Assembly: GCA_005239605.1 (NCBI GenBank) | Contig: SBBS01000024.1 | Span: 1-8,655, forward strand | DNA from: a bacterium | Lineage (GTDB): Bacteria > Patescibacteriota > Minisyncoccia > Ryanbacterales > 2-02-FULL-48-12 | Direction: 5' to 3' | Length of the DNA stretch: 8,655 nucleotides | Part shown: piece after piece, positions 1 to 6,631 of the stretch | How the letters are laid out: each line of letters begins with the position of its first letter | How positions within the stretch are numbered: position 1 is the stretch's first letter | Program-made: the position numbers and the translations under genes | Notes under the pieces: model-generated | Seen by the model: the letters and a program-made list of their open reading frames with translations, nothing else | Told to the model about the DNA's origin: nothing | Database searches by the model: none

Positions 1-91
1 CGTGAGCCCTGCTAGCGCTTCAAAATTTTCACCGGCGCCCCATCTCATATTTCTGAAATTTCACTCTAAAATTTATTAAGGGACAGGTCTA
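1..91. repeat. left copy of a 91-bp perfect inverted repeat
   Basis: These bases are the exact reverse complement of 8559..8649. Identity ends sharply at 91, just inside the motif GGGACAGGTCTA, so the inner boundary is real. The outer boundary is unknown because the window starts here, and the right copy has six further bases outside it. CTGTCCC/GGGACAG motifs of this kind often flank Y1 (REP-associated) transposase genes, so I infer the end of an insertion sequence; no transposase is visible. The repeat is open outward on the minus strand from an ATG at 48..46, and also inward on the plus strand to a TAA at 77..79. Neither reading is recognisable. It ends 8 nt from the copZ stop codon. Confidence 0.9.
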
Positions 92-99
92 TTTCCACA

Positions 100-306
100 T
101 TAACTCGCCGTGTATCCCAATTCCGCAATGGCTTTTATGAGATCTTCTTTTTTTACTTTGGCAGAGTCAATTTCAAACATGCCCGTTTTGCCTTCGTAGC
201 TTACCTCTGCTTTTGAGACCCCGTCCATTTGGCTTGTAAGCATTTGAATTCCCACCGCGCACGATCCGCAGTGCATACCCTCAATATGAAGTTCTAGTTT
301 TTGCAT
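100..306 (-). CDS. copZ: CopZ-like copper chaperone (HMA domain)
   Basis: This is a 68-residue single heavy-metal-associated domain, the usual length for free cytosolic copper chaperones. The GMHCGSC motif at residues 10-16 supplies the two Cu+-binding cysteines (C13, C16), and the rest fits the beta-alpha-beta-beta-alpha-beta ferredoxin-like fold. There is no signal peptide or membrane segment. The family hands Cu+ to the N-terminal domain or membrane entry site of CopA, whose gene ends 104 nt upstream. The start is the only in-frame ATG and has no clear Shine-Dalgarno site. It has its own promoter overlapping an operator-like dyad, so it may be expressed separately from, and more strongly than, copA. 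The metal is inferred from the neighbouring Cu+ ATPase. Confidence 0.93.
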   Translation of the reverse strand: MQKLELHIEGMHCGSCAVGIQMLTSQMDGVSKAEVSYEGKTGMFEIDSAKVKKEDLIKAIAELGYTAS

Positions 307-328
307 AGCAGCATGTGTCAGTTAATAG

Positions 329-357
329 TAGTTACAGTATACACTATACTATGACTA
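329..357. promoter_or_regulatory. imperfect 29-bp dyad, candidate operator for copZ
   Basis: The core is a perfect palindrome, AGTATA-CAC-TATACT (336..350), flanked by 7-nt arms, TAGTTAC and ATGACTA, that match at 5 of 7 positions. In all 11 of 13 position pairs match around base 343. The dyad covers the -10 box and the spacer of the predicted copZ promoter, where a repressor would act. It is not a clear CopY box (TACAnnTGTA). No CsoR, CueR or CopY gene is in the window, so the regulator is unknown. Confidence 0.5.
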
Positions 358-363
358 CAACAA
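336..363 (-). promoter_or_regulatory. promoter for copZ
   Basis: On the minus strand a -35-like TTGTTG (363..358) and a -10-like TATACT (341..336) are separated by 16 nt. Transcription would begin near 329 and give a leader of roughly 23 nt. It lies in the gap after copA, so copZ need not depend on readthrough from the doxX-copA operon. Confidence 0.5.
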
Positions 364-405
364 GAATGCCGAGAAAGCCGAAGCCTGTTTTGTTTTTCAT
401 AATGT

Positions 406-426
406 AAAAGTTATAACTTGTAACTT
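406..426. repeat. degenerate heptamer array at the copA 3' end
   Basis: On the minus strand AAGTTAC and AAGTTAT follow each other, then AACTTTT, with period 7. The array encodes the last residues and the stop codon of copA. It can also form AAAAGTTA/TAACTTTT, an 8-bp stem. The same AAGTTNN unit recurs at 4543..4563 and 8498..8527. Confidence 0.6.
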
Positions 427-2900
427 TTTTTACTTCCTCTTCCCCGCTCCATCGGCGGCACATAGTGTTTTAACAGCAATGAGTTTGCCACTACTGACAC
501 GGAACTGAACGCCATGGCAAAGCCGGCTATCTCCGGACTTAATGTTCTCTGTGATAAACTAAAAAAGAATTTTCCGGCAAATCTCATGCCTTCGGTGGCA
601 GTGACCACCCATTCAGCCGGTACCCCGCCATTTTGAGTAATAAGAAGATGAACTCCTCCTGCGATGGGAATGGCAAGCACGTTGTAAATAAACGCCCAGA
701 AAAGATTTTGCCATACTTTGTTAATGGTTTTGCCGGATAGCTGAATCGCGGTTACCACGTCCCGAATATCGTCTTTTACAAGCACCACTTGACCGGTTTG
801 CACCGCCACATCCGTGCCGGATCCAACCGCAATGCCGATGTCTGCCTGCGCCAACGCGGGTGAGTCGTTTATGCCATCGCCTACCATGGCAACAGACTTC
901 CCTTCTTTTTGAAGTTTTTTAATAACATTTGCTTTATCTTGCGGCAGAACTTGCGCAAGCACGCGATCAATTCCCACCTGTTTTGCAATCGCTTTGGCGG
1001 TTTTCGGGTTGTCCCCTGTTATCATGATAATTTCTTTCCCCATTTCTTTAAGCGCGGCCACTGCCTCTTTTACATCCGGTTTTAACGTGTCGGCCATGGC
1101 AATAATGGCGGTAAGCTGCCTGTCTATGACAAGGAAGACTGCGGTTTTCGCTTCTCCCTGCAAACGTTCCAGTTCTTTTTTGTGAGGAGCGATATCAAGT
1201 CCCAAATCAGCCATATAGAGCGGCTGGCCCACATGAACTTCGTGCAAGCCAATAACGCCATGAACTCCTTTTCCCGCGACCGCTTCAAAATTTTTAACTT
1301 CCTGCAAAGCTCCTTGCTCTTTCCCTTTTTCTATAATGGCGCGTGCCAACGGGTGTTCGGAACCGGTTTCTACCGCGCCCGCAAAAAGCATGGCATCTTT
1401 TTCAGAAATATCTTTCCGTATCATTACCACATCCGTTACTACTGGTTTTCCTACGGTAAGCGTTCCTGTTTTATCAAACGCAATTGTTTGAACGCGATAG
1501 GCCTTTTCAAGCGCCTCTCCTCCTTTGAGGATAATGCCGAACTTCGTTGCCCGGCCAATACCCACAATAAGCGCGGTGGGAGTCGCGAGCCCCATGGCGC
1601 AGGGACATGAAATCACAAGCACGGCGATCATACGCACCAATCCCGTGCGAAACGGCAACGCCGCAAAAAAATACCAACCAACAAACACAAGAACCGAGAG
1701 CACCACAACGGCCGGCACAAAATTTTCGCTGATTTTATCCACTAAATTTTGAATGGGGGCGCGCGATGCTTGCGCTTCTTCTACCATGGCGACAATTTGC
1801 GAAAGAAGGGTGTCTTTGCCGACTTTTGTTATCTTGAATTTAATAAGCCCTTCCTGGTTTATGGTGGCGCCGATTATTTCATCGTTTATGGTTTTGCCGA
1901 CAGGAAACGATTCTCCCGTTACCACTTTTTCATCAATATGCGTTTTTCCTTCTATAATGATGCCATCCACCGGCACTTTTTCTCCCGGGCGCACCACCGC
2001 AATTTCACCAACTTTCAAATCGTCTATAGGCACAGTAACCTCTTTGCCATCGCGGATAACATGCGCTTCTTTGGCAGACAGCTTCAATAGTTCTTTGATG
2101 GCAGCAGACGCTCTGCCCCGGGCAACCGCTTCAAAATACCGCCCAAGCAATATGAATGAAAGAAGCGCGGCCGAAGACTCCCAAAACGGGTGGTCAATAT
2201 TAAAGAACAAAAATCCGATTGCCGAGTAAAAATACGCGGCTGATGTGCCAAGAGCCACAAGCACGTCCATGTTTGCAGAACCCACGCGGATAGCGGTAAA
2301 AGAATTGCGGTAAAACGGCCATGCAATTACAAATTGAATTGGGGTGGAAAGAATCCAATATAAATAATTTAAATCAATGCGAAACGGCGGGTTCGCAATA
2401 TCTGCAAAAAAACCCGTTAACCACGCGAATGGCCGGGCAACCAGCCAGAAAAATACATTTGTAAAATATCCGCCGTACCCGAAAAAACCGCCGCTTGTTA
2501 ATTGAGGAAACGCTTGGTTCAAAAAATCAAAATACTCATGCACATGCGTAACGTTGAACATGTGAATAAGCATGTAATACAAAATAATGGGAGCCGACAG
2601 CACAAAACTCGCAATTACGCGGCGGCGGGCTTCATTAATTTTTCGCGCTTCTTTTGCTTCCTCTTCTTCAACAGACAACGATGCTTCATCCGGCCGGATT
2701 ATGTCATATCCCATCTTGTGAACCAGCTCATCCATCTTTTCTAGTGAAATTTTAGAATCATCAAACTCAATAGCGCATTTCTCCGCTCCATAATTTGTTT
2801 TTATGGAAGTAACACCCGGTTGCTGACCCAACAACTTGTCAATCAATATAGAACAAGACGCGCAGTGCATTCCTTTTACTTTTAGAACGAGCTTGGTCAT
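411..2900 (-). CDS. copA: Cu+-exporting P1B-1-type ATPase CopA
   Basis: An 829-residue copper pump. In order: an N-terminal HMA domain with GMHCASC (10-16); membrane helices from about 94; the actuator loop with TGES (328-331); the CPC transport motif in SCPCAMG (C432, C434); phosphorylation site DKTGT (D476); the P1B HP motif (H516, P517); and hinge GDGIND (674-679). YN (739-740) and MxxSS (M796, S799, S800) in the last helices complete the Cu+-specific ligand set, so Cu+ rather than Zn2+ or Cd2+ is well supported. Two outside loops look long for the family: about 117-180 after the first helix, and 741-795 between YN and MxxSS. Its ATG overlaps the cupredoxin stop (ATGA), indicating translational coupling. 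The C-terminal KKSYKL comes from a heptamer repeat. Confidence 0.97.
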   Translation of the reverse strand: MTKLVLKVKGMHCASCSILIDKLLGQQPGVTSIKTNYGAEKCAIEFDDSKISLEKMDELVHKMGYDIIRPDEASLSVEEEEAKEARKINEARRRVIASFVLSAPIILYYMLIHMFNVTHVHEYFDFLNQAFPQLTSGGFFGYGGYFTNVFFWLVARPFAWLTGFFADIANPPFRIDLNYLYWILSTPIQFVIAWPFYRNSFTAIRVGSANMDVLVALGTSAAYFYSAIGFLFFNIDHPFWESSAALLSFILLGRYFEAVARGRASAAIKELLKLSAKEAHVIRDGKEVTVPIDDLKVGEIAVVRPGEKVPVDGIIIEGKTHIDEKVVTGESFPVGKTINDEIIGATINQEGLIKFKITKVGKDTLLSQIVAMVEEAQASRAPIQNLVDKISENFVPAVVVLSVLVFVGWYFFAALPFRTGLVRMIAVLVISCPCAMGLATPTALIVGIGRATKFGIILKGGEALEKAYRVQTIAFDKTGTLTVGKPVVTDVVMIRKDISEKDAMLFAGAVETGSEHPLARAIIEKGKEQGALQEVKNFEAVAGKGVHGVIGLHEVHVGQPLYMADLGLDIAPHKKELERLQGEAKTAVFLVIDRQLTAIIAMADTLKPDVKEAVAALKEMGKEIIMITGDNPKTAKAIAKQVGIDRVLAQVLPQDKANVIKKLQKEGKSVAMVGDGINDSPALAQADIGIAVGSGTDVAVQTGQVVLVKDDIRDVVTAIQLSGKTINKVWQNLFWAFIYNVLAIPIAGGVHLLITQNGGVPAEWVVTATEGMRFAGKFFFSLSQRTLSPEIAGFAMAFSSVSVVANSLLLKHYVPPMERGRGSKKSYKL

Positions 2901-3331
2901 TGCGTCTTCATCACATCTTTAACTTTTATTGTCCCTATCATATCAAGGTGTGTGCGATGGCCCGTGTCTGTATCTCCTTCTCCGCACGGCACCGAGCAAT
3001 AATACTGGAAGTCACCCGCCTGCGTTGCCACAAACTCAAACGTGACGGTGGAGTTCGCGGGCATACGCTGGGAGATGCCGAATGCGTCAATCGCAATGCC
3101 ATGATCATATATATCCTCATTTACAGCTGTAACTTTCACGCGATCTCCCCTGTTTATTTCTATGTTCTCAGGTAAAAATCGCCACTCATCTTTTTTTGCA
3201 ATGAGCATTATTTCTCGCACTACGCCTGTTTCCACCGGTTTTGATTCTTCCGGCAAAAGATAAGCACGGTATAAGCCGCCGCTTGCCAGCACAATGACAA
3301 TAACTATTGCAATGATTGCATATTTATTCAT
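2897..3331 (-). CDS. membrane-anchored CuA-like cupredoxin
   Basis: A 144-residue protein with an N-terminal signal anchor (about 4-22) and one cupredoxin domain (about 38-140). Likely ligands are H77, C112, C116, H128 and M131. H77 to C112 is 35 residues, the same as H161 to C196 in bovine cytochrome oxidase subunit II; CxxxC and HxxM also match CuA sites. Between C116 and H128 there are about 8 more residues than in Cox2, including an extra histidine, H125. The domain would lie outside the membrane. No other oxidase or nitrous-oxide reductase gene is present, so a copper carrier or storage role next to CopA is more likely than respiration. I chose the ATG at 3331 because GGAGAGGA lies 6 nt upstream and it overlaps the previous stop by 4 nt; an upstream extension would precede the anchor. 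Confidence 0.85.
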   Translation of the reverse strand: MNKYAIIAIVIVIVLASGGLYRAYLLPEESKPVETGVVREIMLIAKKDEWRFLPENIEINRGDRVKVTAVNEDIYDHGIAIDAFGISQRMPANSTVTFEFVATQAGDFQYYCSVPCGEGDTDTGHRTHLDMIGTIKVKDVMKTQ

Positions 3332-4530
3332 ACATGTTCCTCTCCAATATATTTTTTTACATATTTGCTCAAAAGAAAGATAAGAATCAGTGAAACAATA
3401 AGCAGCGCCCACCACGGAGAGATGGGAAATGGCGCCTCTTCCTTGACTTCAATCCAAAATTCCGCAGTCAATGCTTCGTCCGGCGGCAAATCTATTCCTT
3501 GCGTCCTGAACTGCGCAAATGCCTTATACAGGCCTGCTTCGGGAAAGATAACCGCAAAGTCTGTCGTATCATCGGTGTGGACATCGCCGCCGCGCATATC
3601 AAATTCAGGCTCTCCACTTTCTTCTTCCCCTCCATGCGCTTGTGCCGACGGCACAAAAGAGTTCGTCATGTGGTCGGCTGATAGAGGGTGCGTATGCACA
3701 AATTGAGTCTGGTCGTCTTTAATGATTGCAAGATGCATGGGCGCGCCGAGATAATCTTCCAGCATTGCTTCATCTTGCGTTTGTGTATGAATATCAATGC
3801 GCAGCATTGTTTCTTTCTCTTTTACAACCGGCTCGTTAAGCTTAAGCAAAACTTGATAATCGCCAACGGCGACATTGCGCGCAAAAGAGACTCGTTTATC
3901 CTCTTTAATGCCCGGTCCGTACACCGTAAATTCCGGATGGCCGAACGCGTGGATTACCCCGTCCTTTTTTATTTCCGACCAGATTTTATATTGTCCGGGT
4001 TTCGCAAATGTATGCAAAACGCTCAACACATTCCTATTCGCAACTTCATCCTCAATTTCTGTTTCCGTTTCAAACATGAGCGGGTCAGGATGGATATGAA
4101 AAAATTCATTCATATCAGCGCGAACGCCAATCACGTGCATAAATTTTTCGTGCTCAATTTCTAAATCAAAAACAGGCACCGGAACATCTCCTGGTTTTTC
4201 GTTCACCAAAAAATCAAGCTTGGCAGGCTGCCTCGCCATAGGCGGAAAAGGATCTACGAGCAGATTTACCGCAATTCCCTCTGTGATTTTGTCTTCTTCA
4301 TGCACTTCATACCTGCCATGTCCCGCGCTGTGGTCATCCATGGTTGTGTTTTCCATGTGCGCATCCATCTCTTCACCATGATCGCTCGTTATAGTCTGAT
4401 ACCGAAACCTCAGCGGCAAATAGTACACAAAGGTAACAATCAATAAAAGCGAAAACGACGCTAAAAACCAGAAGTTCCACCGCGTAGTTTCTAACTCTAT
4501 ATTGCTATTATTTTTATCATGCTCTTCCAC
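3328..4530 (-). CDS. membrane protein with two MH...HxHP domains, likely copper-binding
   Basis: A 400-residue protein with helices at about 20-41 and 372-390 that place the middle outside the membrane. After a linker rich in His, Met and acidic residues (50-80) come two related beta-rich domains (about 85-204 and 220-362). Each has Met-His, then about 12 residues later HxHP: M131 H132 with H145 I H147 P, and M265 H266 with H279 T H281 P. Each also has a later 'GxYK' strand. This suggests tandem duplication of a YtkA/FixH-like Ig fold with Met/His copper ligands; family and metal are inferred. The start is GTG: the next in-frame ATG falls after the first helix. It begins 6 nt after the ccdA stop, and its 3' end carries the cupredoxin ribosome binding site. 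I do not know a named function. Confidence 0.75.
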   Translation of the reverse strand: MEEHDKNNSNIELETTRWNFWFLASFSLLLIVTFVYYLPLRFRYQTITSDHGEEMDAHMENTTMDDHSAGHGRYEVHEEDKITEGIAVNLLVDPFPPMARQPAKLDFLVNEKPGDVPVPVFDLEIEHEKFMHVIGVRADMNEFFHIHPDPLMFETETEIEDEVANRNVLSVLHTFAKPGQYKIWSEIKKDGVIHAFGHPEFTVYGPGIKEDKRVSFARNVAVGDYQVLLKLNEPVVKEKETMLRIDIHTQTQDEAMLEDYLGAPMHLAIIKDDQTQFVHTHPLSADHMTNSFVPSAQAHGGEEESGEPEFDMRGGDVHTDDTTDFAVIFPEAGLYKAFAQFRTQGIDLPPDEALTAEFWIEVKEEAPFPISPWWALLIVSLILIFLLSKYVKKYIGEEHV

Positions 4531-4536
4531 AATTTT

Positions 4537-5583
4537 TCATTTTGAACTTTTAACTTTCAACTTATTTCCATAGTACCACCAGATTGGCACAAGCCACAAA
4601 ATAACCAGCGCCCAGTTTCCCCATTCAAGCGGCAAGTCAAAAAGTCCCGTTCCGGTTTCAAGTCCGTGAGAATGGGCATTGCCTGTGCCCAGTCGTTTGC
4701 CTATAACGTTCAAGACTGATTCCTCGCCAGTAATTGATTCAAGCAACGTATGCTGTCCTGAATTTACCCACCAGTCGTGCGTAAAAAGACCTAACACCAA
4801 AATGAATGCTGCCACAAATACCATAAGCCACCCTGTGCCTCGCTCAACTTTTTCCCGATGCGCTGACAACCATGTTAATCCATTAACACCAAGAATTCCC
4901 AACATAACAAGCAACAATAGCGGCAGCACGCGCGCCGCCGCGTGCACAAAAAACAGCGACCAGCCGTAAAATATATTTCCCGACCGCGCAATTTCCAAAA
5001 ATATGAGTGGGGTCGCCGGATGCGGGCACCCTACACCGATGTTTCCTAAAAATAATCCCAGCAAAAATGCTTTCAAGTAATCTCCTTTCTCCTGAATTAT
5101 TTTAGGAGCGGCGCCCGAATAGGTTGGCATACGAAATTTAATAAGCCCCAGCTCGCCCAATGCGAATAAATACGCAATCGTTCCTGCCAAAAAATACAGC
5201 CAGTTTTTTAATACCTCGCCTTCCACGCCGAGCGCGTTAATAAACGTGCGCCCAATAACAGCGGCTAACACTCCATACATGCTAAGAGTTATCGCAACAC
5301 CCGCGCCAAACGATACCGCCATGAATAAGCCCTTCATAGGCCCCTTACCAAGCGACAATGGCACAATGACAAACGCCAACGGGAACGTGCATGGAAGCAC
5401 AATCATGGTAAGCCCCATGGCATAGCTGAATAGATACCAACCAAACCCCGTTGGCGATGTAGAGCCAAAAAATGCGGCAAACAACCCCAAAAAAATGACA
5501 GCGGCAAGCACGAAGGTAAGCAAAATAAACCCGCTCCGCGCGCGGCTATTTGTTTCGGGAACTGCGGGGGTTGGTGTTTGCAT
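4537..5583 (-). CDS. CcdA/DsbD-like transmembrane electron carrier
   Basis: A 348-residue polytopic membrane protein. Two cysteines sit in pseudo-symmetric motifs, LPCTFP (C65) and GCPHP (C186), as in the CcdA and DsbD membrane domain, where they pass electrons from cytosolic thioredoxin to proteins outside the membrane. A typical CcdA is near 230 residues with six helices. This one has two further C-terminal helices (about 250-267 and 322-338) around an outside-facing loop with HSH (304-306). The likely client here is the CuA-like cupredoxin encoded two genes on. I chose the ATG at 5583 over a TTG four codons earlier. It lies 27 nt after the doxX stop. Its final residues, NKLKVKSSK, are encoded by AAGTTNN heptamers. 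Confidence 0.82.
   Translation of the reverse strand: MQTPTPAVPETNSRARSGFILLTFVLAAVIFLGLFAAFFGSTSPTGFGWYLFSYAMGLTMIVLPCTFPLAFVIVPLSLGKGPMKGLFMAVSFGAGVAITLSMYGVLAAVIGRTFINALGVEGEVLKNWLYFLAGTIAYLFALGELGLIKFRMPTYSGAAPKIIQEKGDYLKAFLLGLFLGNIGVGCPHPATPLIFLEIARSGNIFYGWSLFFVHAAARVLPLLLLVMLGILGVNGLTWLSAHREKVERGTGWLMVFVAAFILVLGLFTHDWWVNSGQHTLLESITGEESVLNVIGKRLGTGNAHSHGLETGTGLFDLPLEWGNWALVILWLVPIWWYYGNKLKVKSSK
4543..4563. repeat. heptamer array AAGTTNN at the ccdA 3' end
   Basis: AACTT occurs on the plus strand at 4545, 4552 and 4559, an exact 7-base period. Read on the coding strand it is AAGTTGA, AAGTTAA, AAGTTCA. It encodes the lysine/serine-rich tail of the CcdA-like protein. It is the clearest of the AAGTTNN arrays. 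Confidence 0.65.
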
Positions 5584-5610
5584 AGTGTTTTCCAAAATAT
5601 AAAGAACGTT

Positions 5611-6006
5611 TTATATTGATTTAGAAGTGATGTTATTGTGAGACAATAAAAAGAAAAGTCCCAATGCCGCTCCCAGCGGGCCGAAATCACGGAACGTTAT
5701 AAAATCAATTCCCACCAACAGCAAAATTAATACCATCTCAACTGCCGCAAGCAATGCGACTGTGCGCGTAAGCCGCGGCCATACCCAAACTAAAAATACG
5801 AGCGCAAAAAAAACTTCGCTTGCCCCCTGCAACATGAGGTAGGTATCTATTCCCGCTGCATTTATCATATTTTGCACAAACAACGGCAGTCCGCGCACCG
5901 CCCAATACCACGCGGTAGGGTGAATCAAAATATCAAAGCCGGAATAACCGAACATAGCGGCAAGGCCTAAACGGAGAGACCATTCAATTTTTTTTATGTT
6001 TGACAT
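5611..6006 (-). CDS. DoxX-like four-helix membrane protein
   Basis: A 131-residue protein with four predicted helices (about 10-28, 58-76, 82-103, 108-123). The opening 'LRLGLAAMFGYSGF' with the following HPTAW, the glycine-acidic start of helix 2 (GASEVFF) and the final 'GPLGAALGL' fit the DoxX/MauE-like superfamily. Members occur beside thiol-disulfide and quinone redox proteins, and MauE helps form disulfides, but the exact reaction here is unknown. It starts the likely doxX-ccdA-HxHP-cupredoxin-copA operon. The ATG at 6006 is the only good start and lies about 15 nt below a TATAAT box without a Shine-Dalgarno site, so the transcript would have a very short leader. Confidence 0.75.
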   Translation of the reverse strand: MSNIKKIEWSLRLGLAAMFGYSGFDILIHPTAWYWAVRGLPLFVQNMINAAGIDTYLMLQGASEVFFALVFLVWVWPRLTRTVALLAAVEMVLILLLVGIDFITFRDFGPLGAALGLFFLLSHNNITSKSI

Positions 6007-6013
6007 GGTTTAA

Positions 6014-6062
6014 GCGAAAAATTATAAACGAAAAGCGTAAAACGACAACTCAAAAGAAAAAA
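6014..6062. repeat. seven-unit degenerate heptamer array, left arm
   Basis: The plus strand reads as seven heptamers in register: GCGAAAA, ATTATAA, ACGAAAA, GCGTAAA, ACGACAA, CTCAAAA, GAAAAAA. The doxX promoter lies inside it. The inverted counterpart is 6212..6267, so the two arrays form the outer arms of a large imperfect inverted repeat. Confidence 0.55.
6021..6048 (-). promoter_or_regulatory. promoter for the doxX-ccdA-copA operon
   Basis: On the minus strand TTGTCG (6048..6043) and a perfect TATAAT (6026..6021) are 16 nt apart. Transcription would start near 6014, only about 8 nt before the doxX ATG. Both boxes are heptamer units of the repeat array. Confidence 0.6.
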
Positions 6063-6082
6063 CATCCGTTCTTTTGTACGAG

Positions 6083-6207
6083 CTCACAAACCCGAGTGAT
6101 AATGGTTTTCCATATCCGGATGCGCCAAGCCGAGCTGTCCCCAACGCCCTACGGACGTGTGCAAAGCTCAGTTAGTCACAATCCTTGCGCTTACTCGAGG
6201 TTGTGAG
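6083..6207. other. structured noncoding element between heptamer arrays
   Basis: This stretch between the thioredoxin-like gene and doxX can fold into nested stems. P1 pairs 6083-6097 with 6193-6207 (13 of 15). P2 is ATGG-TTTT-CCAT at 6102-6113. P3 pairs 6122-6129 with 6184-6190 (7 pairs, one bulge). P4 pairs 6132-6136 with 6165-6169, and P5 pairs 6137-6140 with 6153-6156. I see no convincing reading frame and match it to no known RNA or riboswitch. It could be an ncRNA, a leader element of the copper operon, or a small mobile element; the strand is undecided. Confidence 0.35.
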
Positions 6208-6211
6208 GTCT

Positions 6212-6267
6212 TACGTTCTTTTGAGTTTTGCGCTGTAGTTTTTCGCTTTTTGTTTTGCATTTTACGT
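6212..6267. repeat. eight-unit degenerate heptamer array, right arm
   Basis: The plus strand can be split into eight heptamers, including TTTTGAG, TTTTGCG, TTTTCGC and TTTACGT. Reverse-complemented it resembles the 6014..6062 array; both contain CTCAAAAGAA. It begins just after the stop codon of the thioredoxin-like gene. Confidence 0.5.
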
Positions 6268-6276
6268 TCAAAAAAT

Positions 6277-6546
6277 TTACTGTGATAACTTCTGTAATTG
6301 CTGTAGAAATGCATCTTTATCAACCCCCCCCGCGCTAAAAAGTTCCCCATTCAGAATAATTCCGGGCGAGGCAAAAATCATATATTTCCCCGCCATCTCC
6401 TGCCCTTCAGGCGTTGTGACGTCAACATGCCGAAACGTTACAGACGGCCAGTCGTATTCAATGGAATGCCAGAATTCTTCAAATTCTTTGCAGTGCACGC
6501 ATCCGGGCGAGGCAAGAACATCAAGCGTAATTGGTTTTCCAACCAT
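6277..6546 (-). CDS. small thioredoxin/glutaredoxin-like protein
   Basis: An 89-residue thioredoxin-fold protein with an active site CVHC (C16, C19) near the end of strand 1 and a cis-proline motif at SPG (P61) before 'GIILNG'. There is no signal peptide, so it should be cytosolic. The length fits glutaredoxin-like small disulfide reductases. Its likely role is thiol-disulfide exchange, and it is a candidate electron donor for the CcdA-like protein two genes on. The repeat element at 6014..6267 separates it from that operon. The ATG at 6546 follows an extended -10 box almost directly and has no Shine-Dalgarno site. Confidence 0.85.
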   Translation of the reverse strand: MVGKPITLDVLASPGCVHCKEFEEFWHSIEYDWPSVTFRHVDVTTPEGQEMAGKYMIFASPGIILNGELFSAGGVDKDAFLQQLQKLSQ

Positions 6547-6554
6547 GTTTCTAT

Positions 6555-6563
6555 ATTATCACA
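6555..6563 (-). promoter_or_regulatory. extended -10 promoter for the thioredoxin-like gene
   Basis: The minus strand reads TG-T-GATAAT, an extended -10 element whose last base is 9 nt from the ATG. I see no good -35. The transcript would be nearly leaderless. Confidence 0.4.
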
Positions 6564-6597
6564 CTCCGCAATGTTCTATTCTTATTCATGTGGATTA

Positions 6598-6631
6598 AAT
6601 AAATGCACAATACCGGCTTTGCGCATTTATT
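6598..6631 (-). terminator. stem-loop terminator after the nuclease gene
   Basis: A 12-bp stem (AATAAATGCGCA with TGTGCATTTATT, one G-T pair) encloses a 10-nt loop. The 3' arm on the minus strand ends in a T-rich run. The nuclease stop codon overlaps the 5' arm. It separates the nuclease from the thioredoxin-like gene. Confidence 0.6.

Noticed and set aside
406..431. Rho-independent terminator after copA
   Set aside because: The stem is only A/T-rich, and on the coding strand it is not followed by a T run; the T run lies on the other strand.
2897..3331. Subunit II of a cytochrome oxidase
   Set aside because: There is only one membrane anchor, the copper loop carries an insertion, and no subunit I or haem protein gene is nearby.
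6098..6192. A known riboswitch, ribozyme or tRNA in the structured core
   Set aside because: I could not match it to fluoride, hammerhead, twister or HDV-like consensus motifs, nor to a tRNA cloverleaf.
6000..6206. Plus-strand open frame of 68 codons between the doxX and thioredoxin-like genes
   Set aside because: It runs through heptamer repeats and stem sequences, has low-complexity Lys-rich composition at its start and shows no domain.
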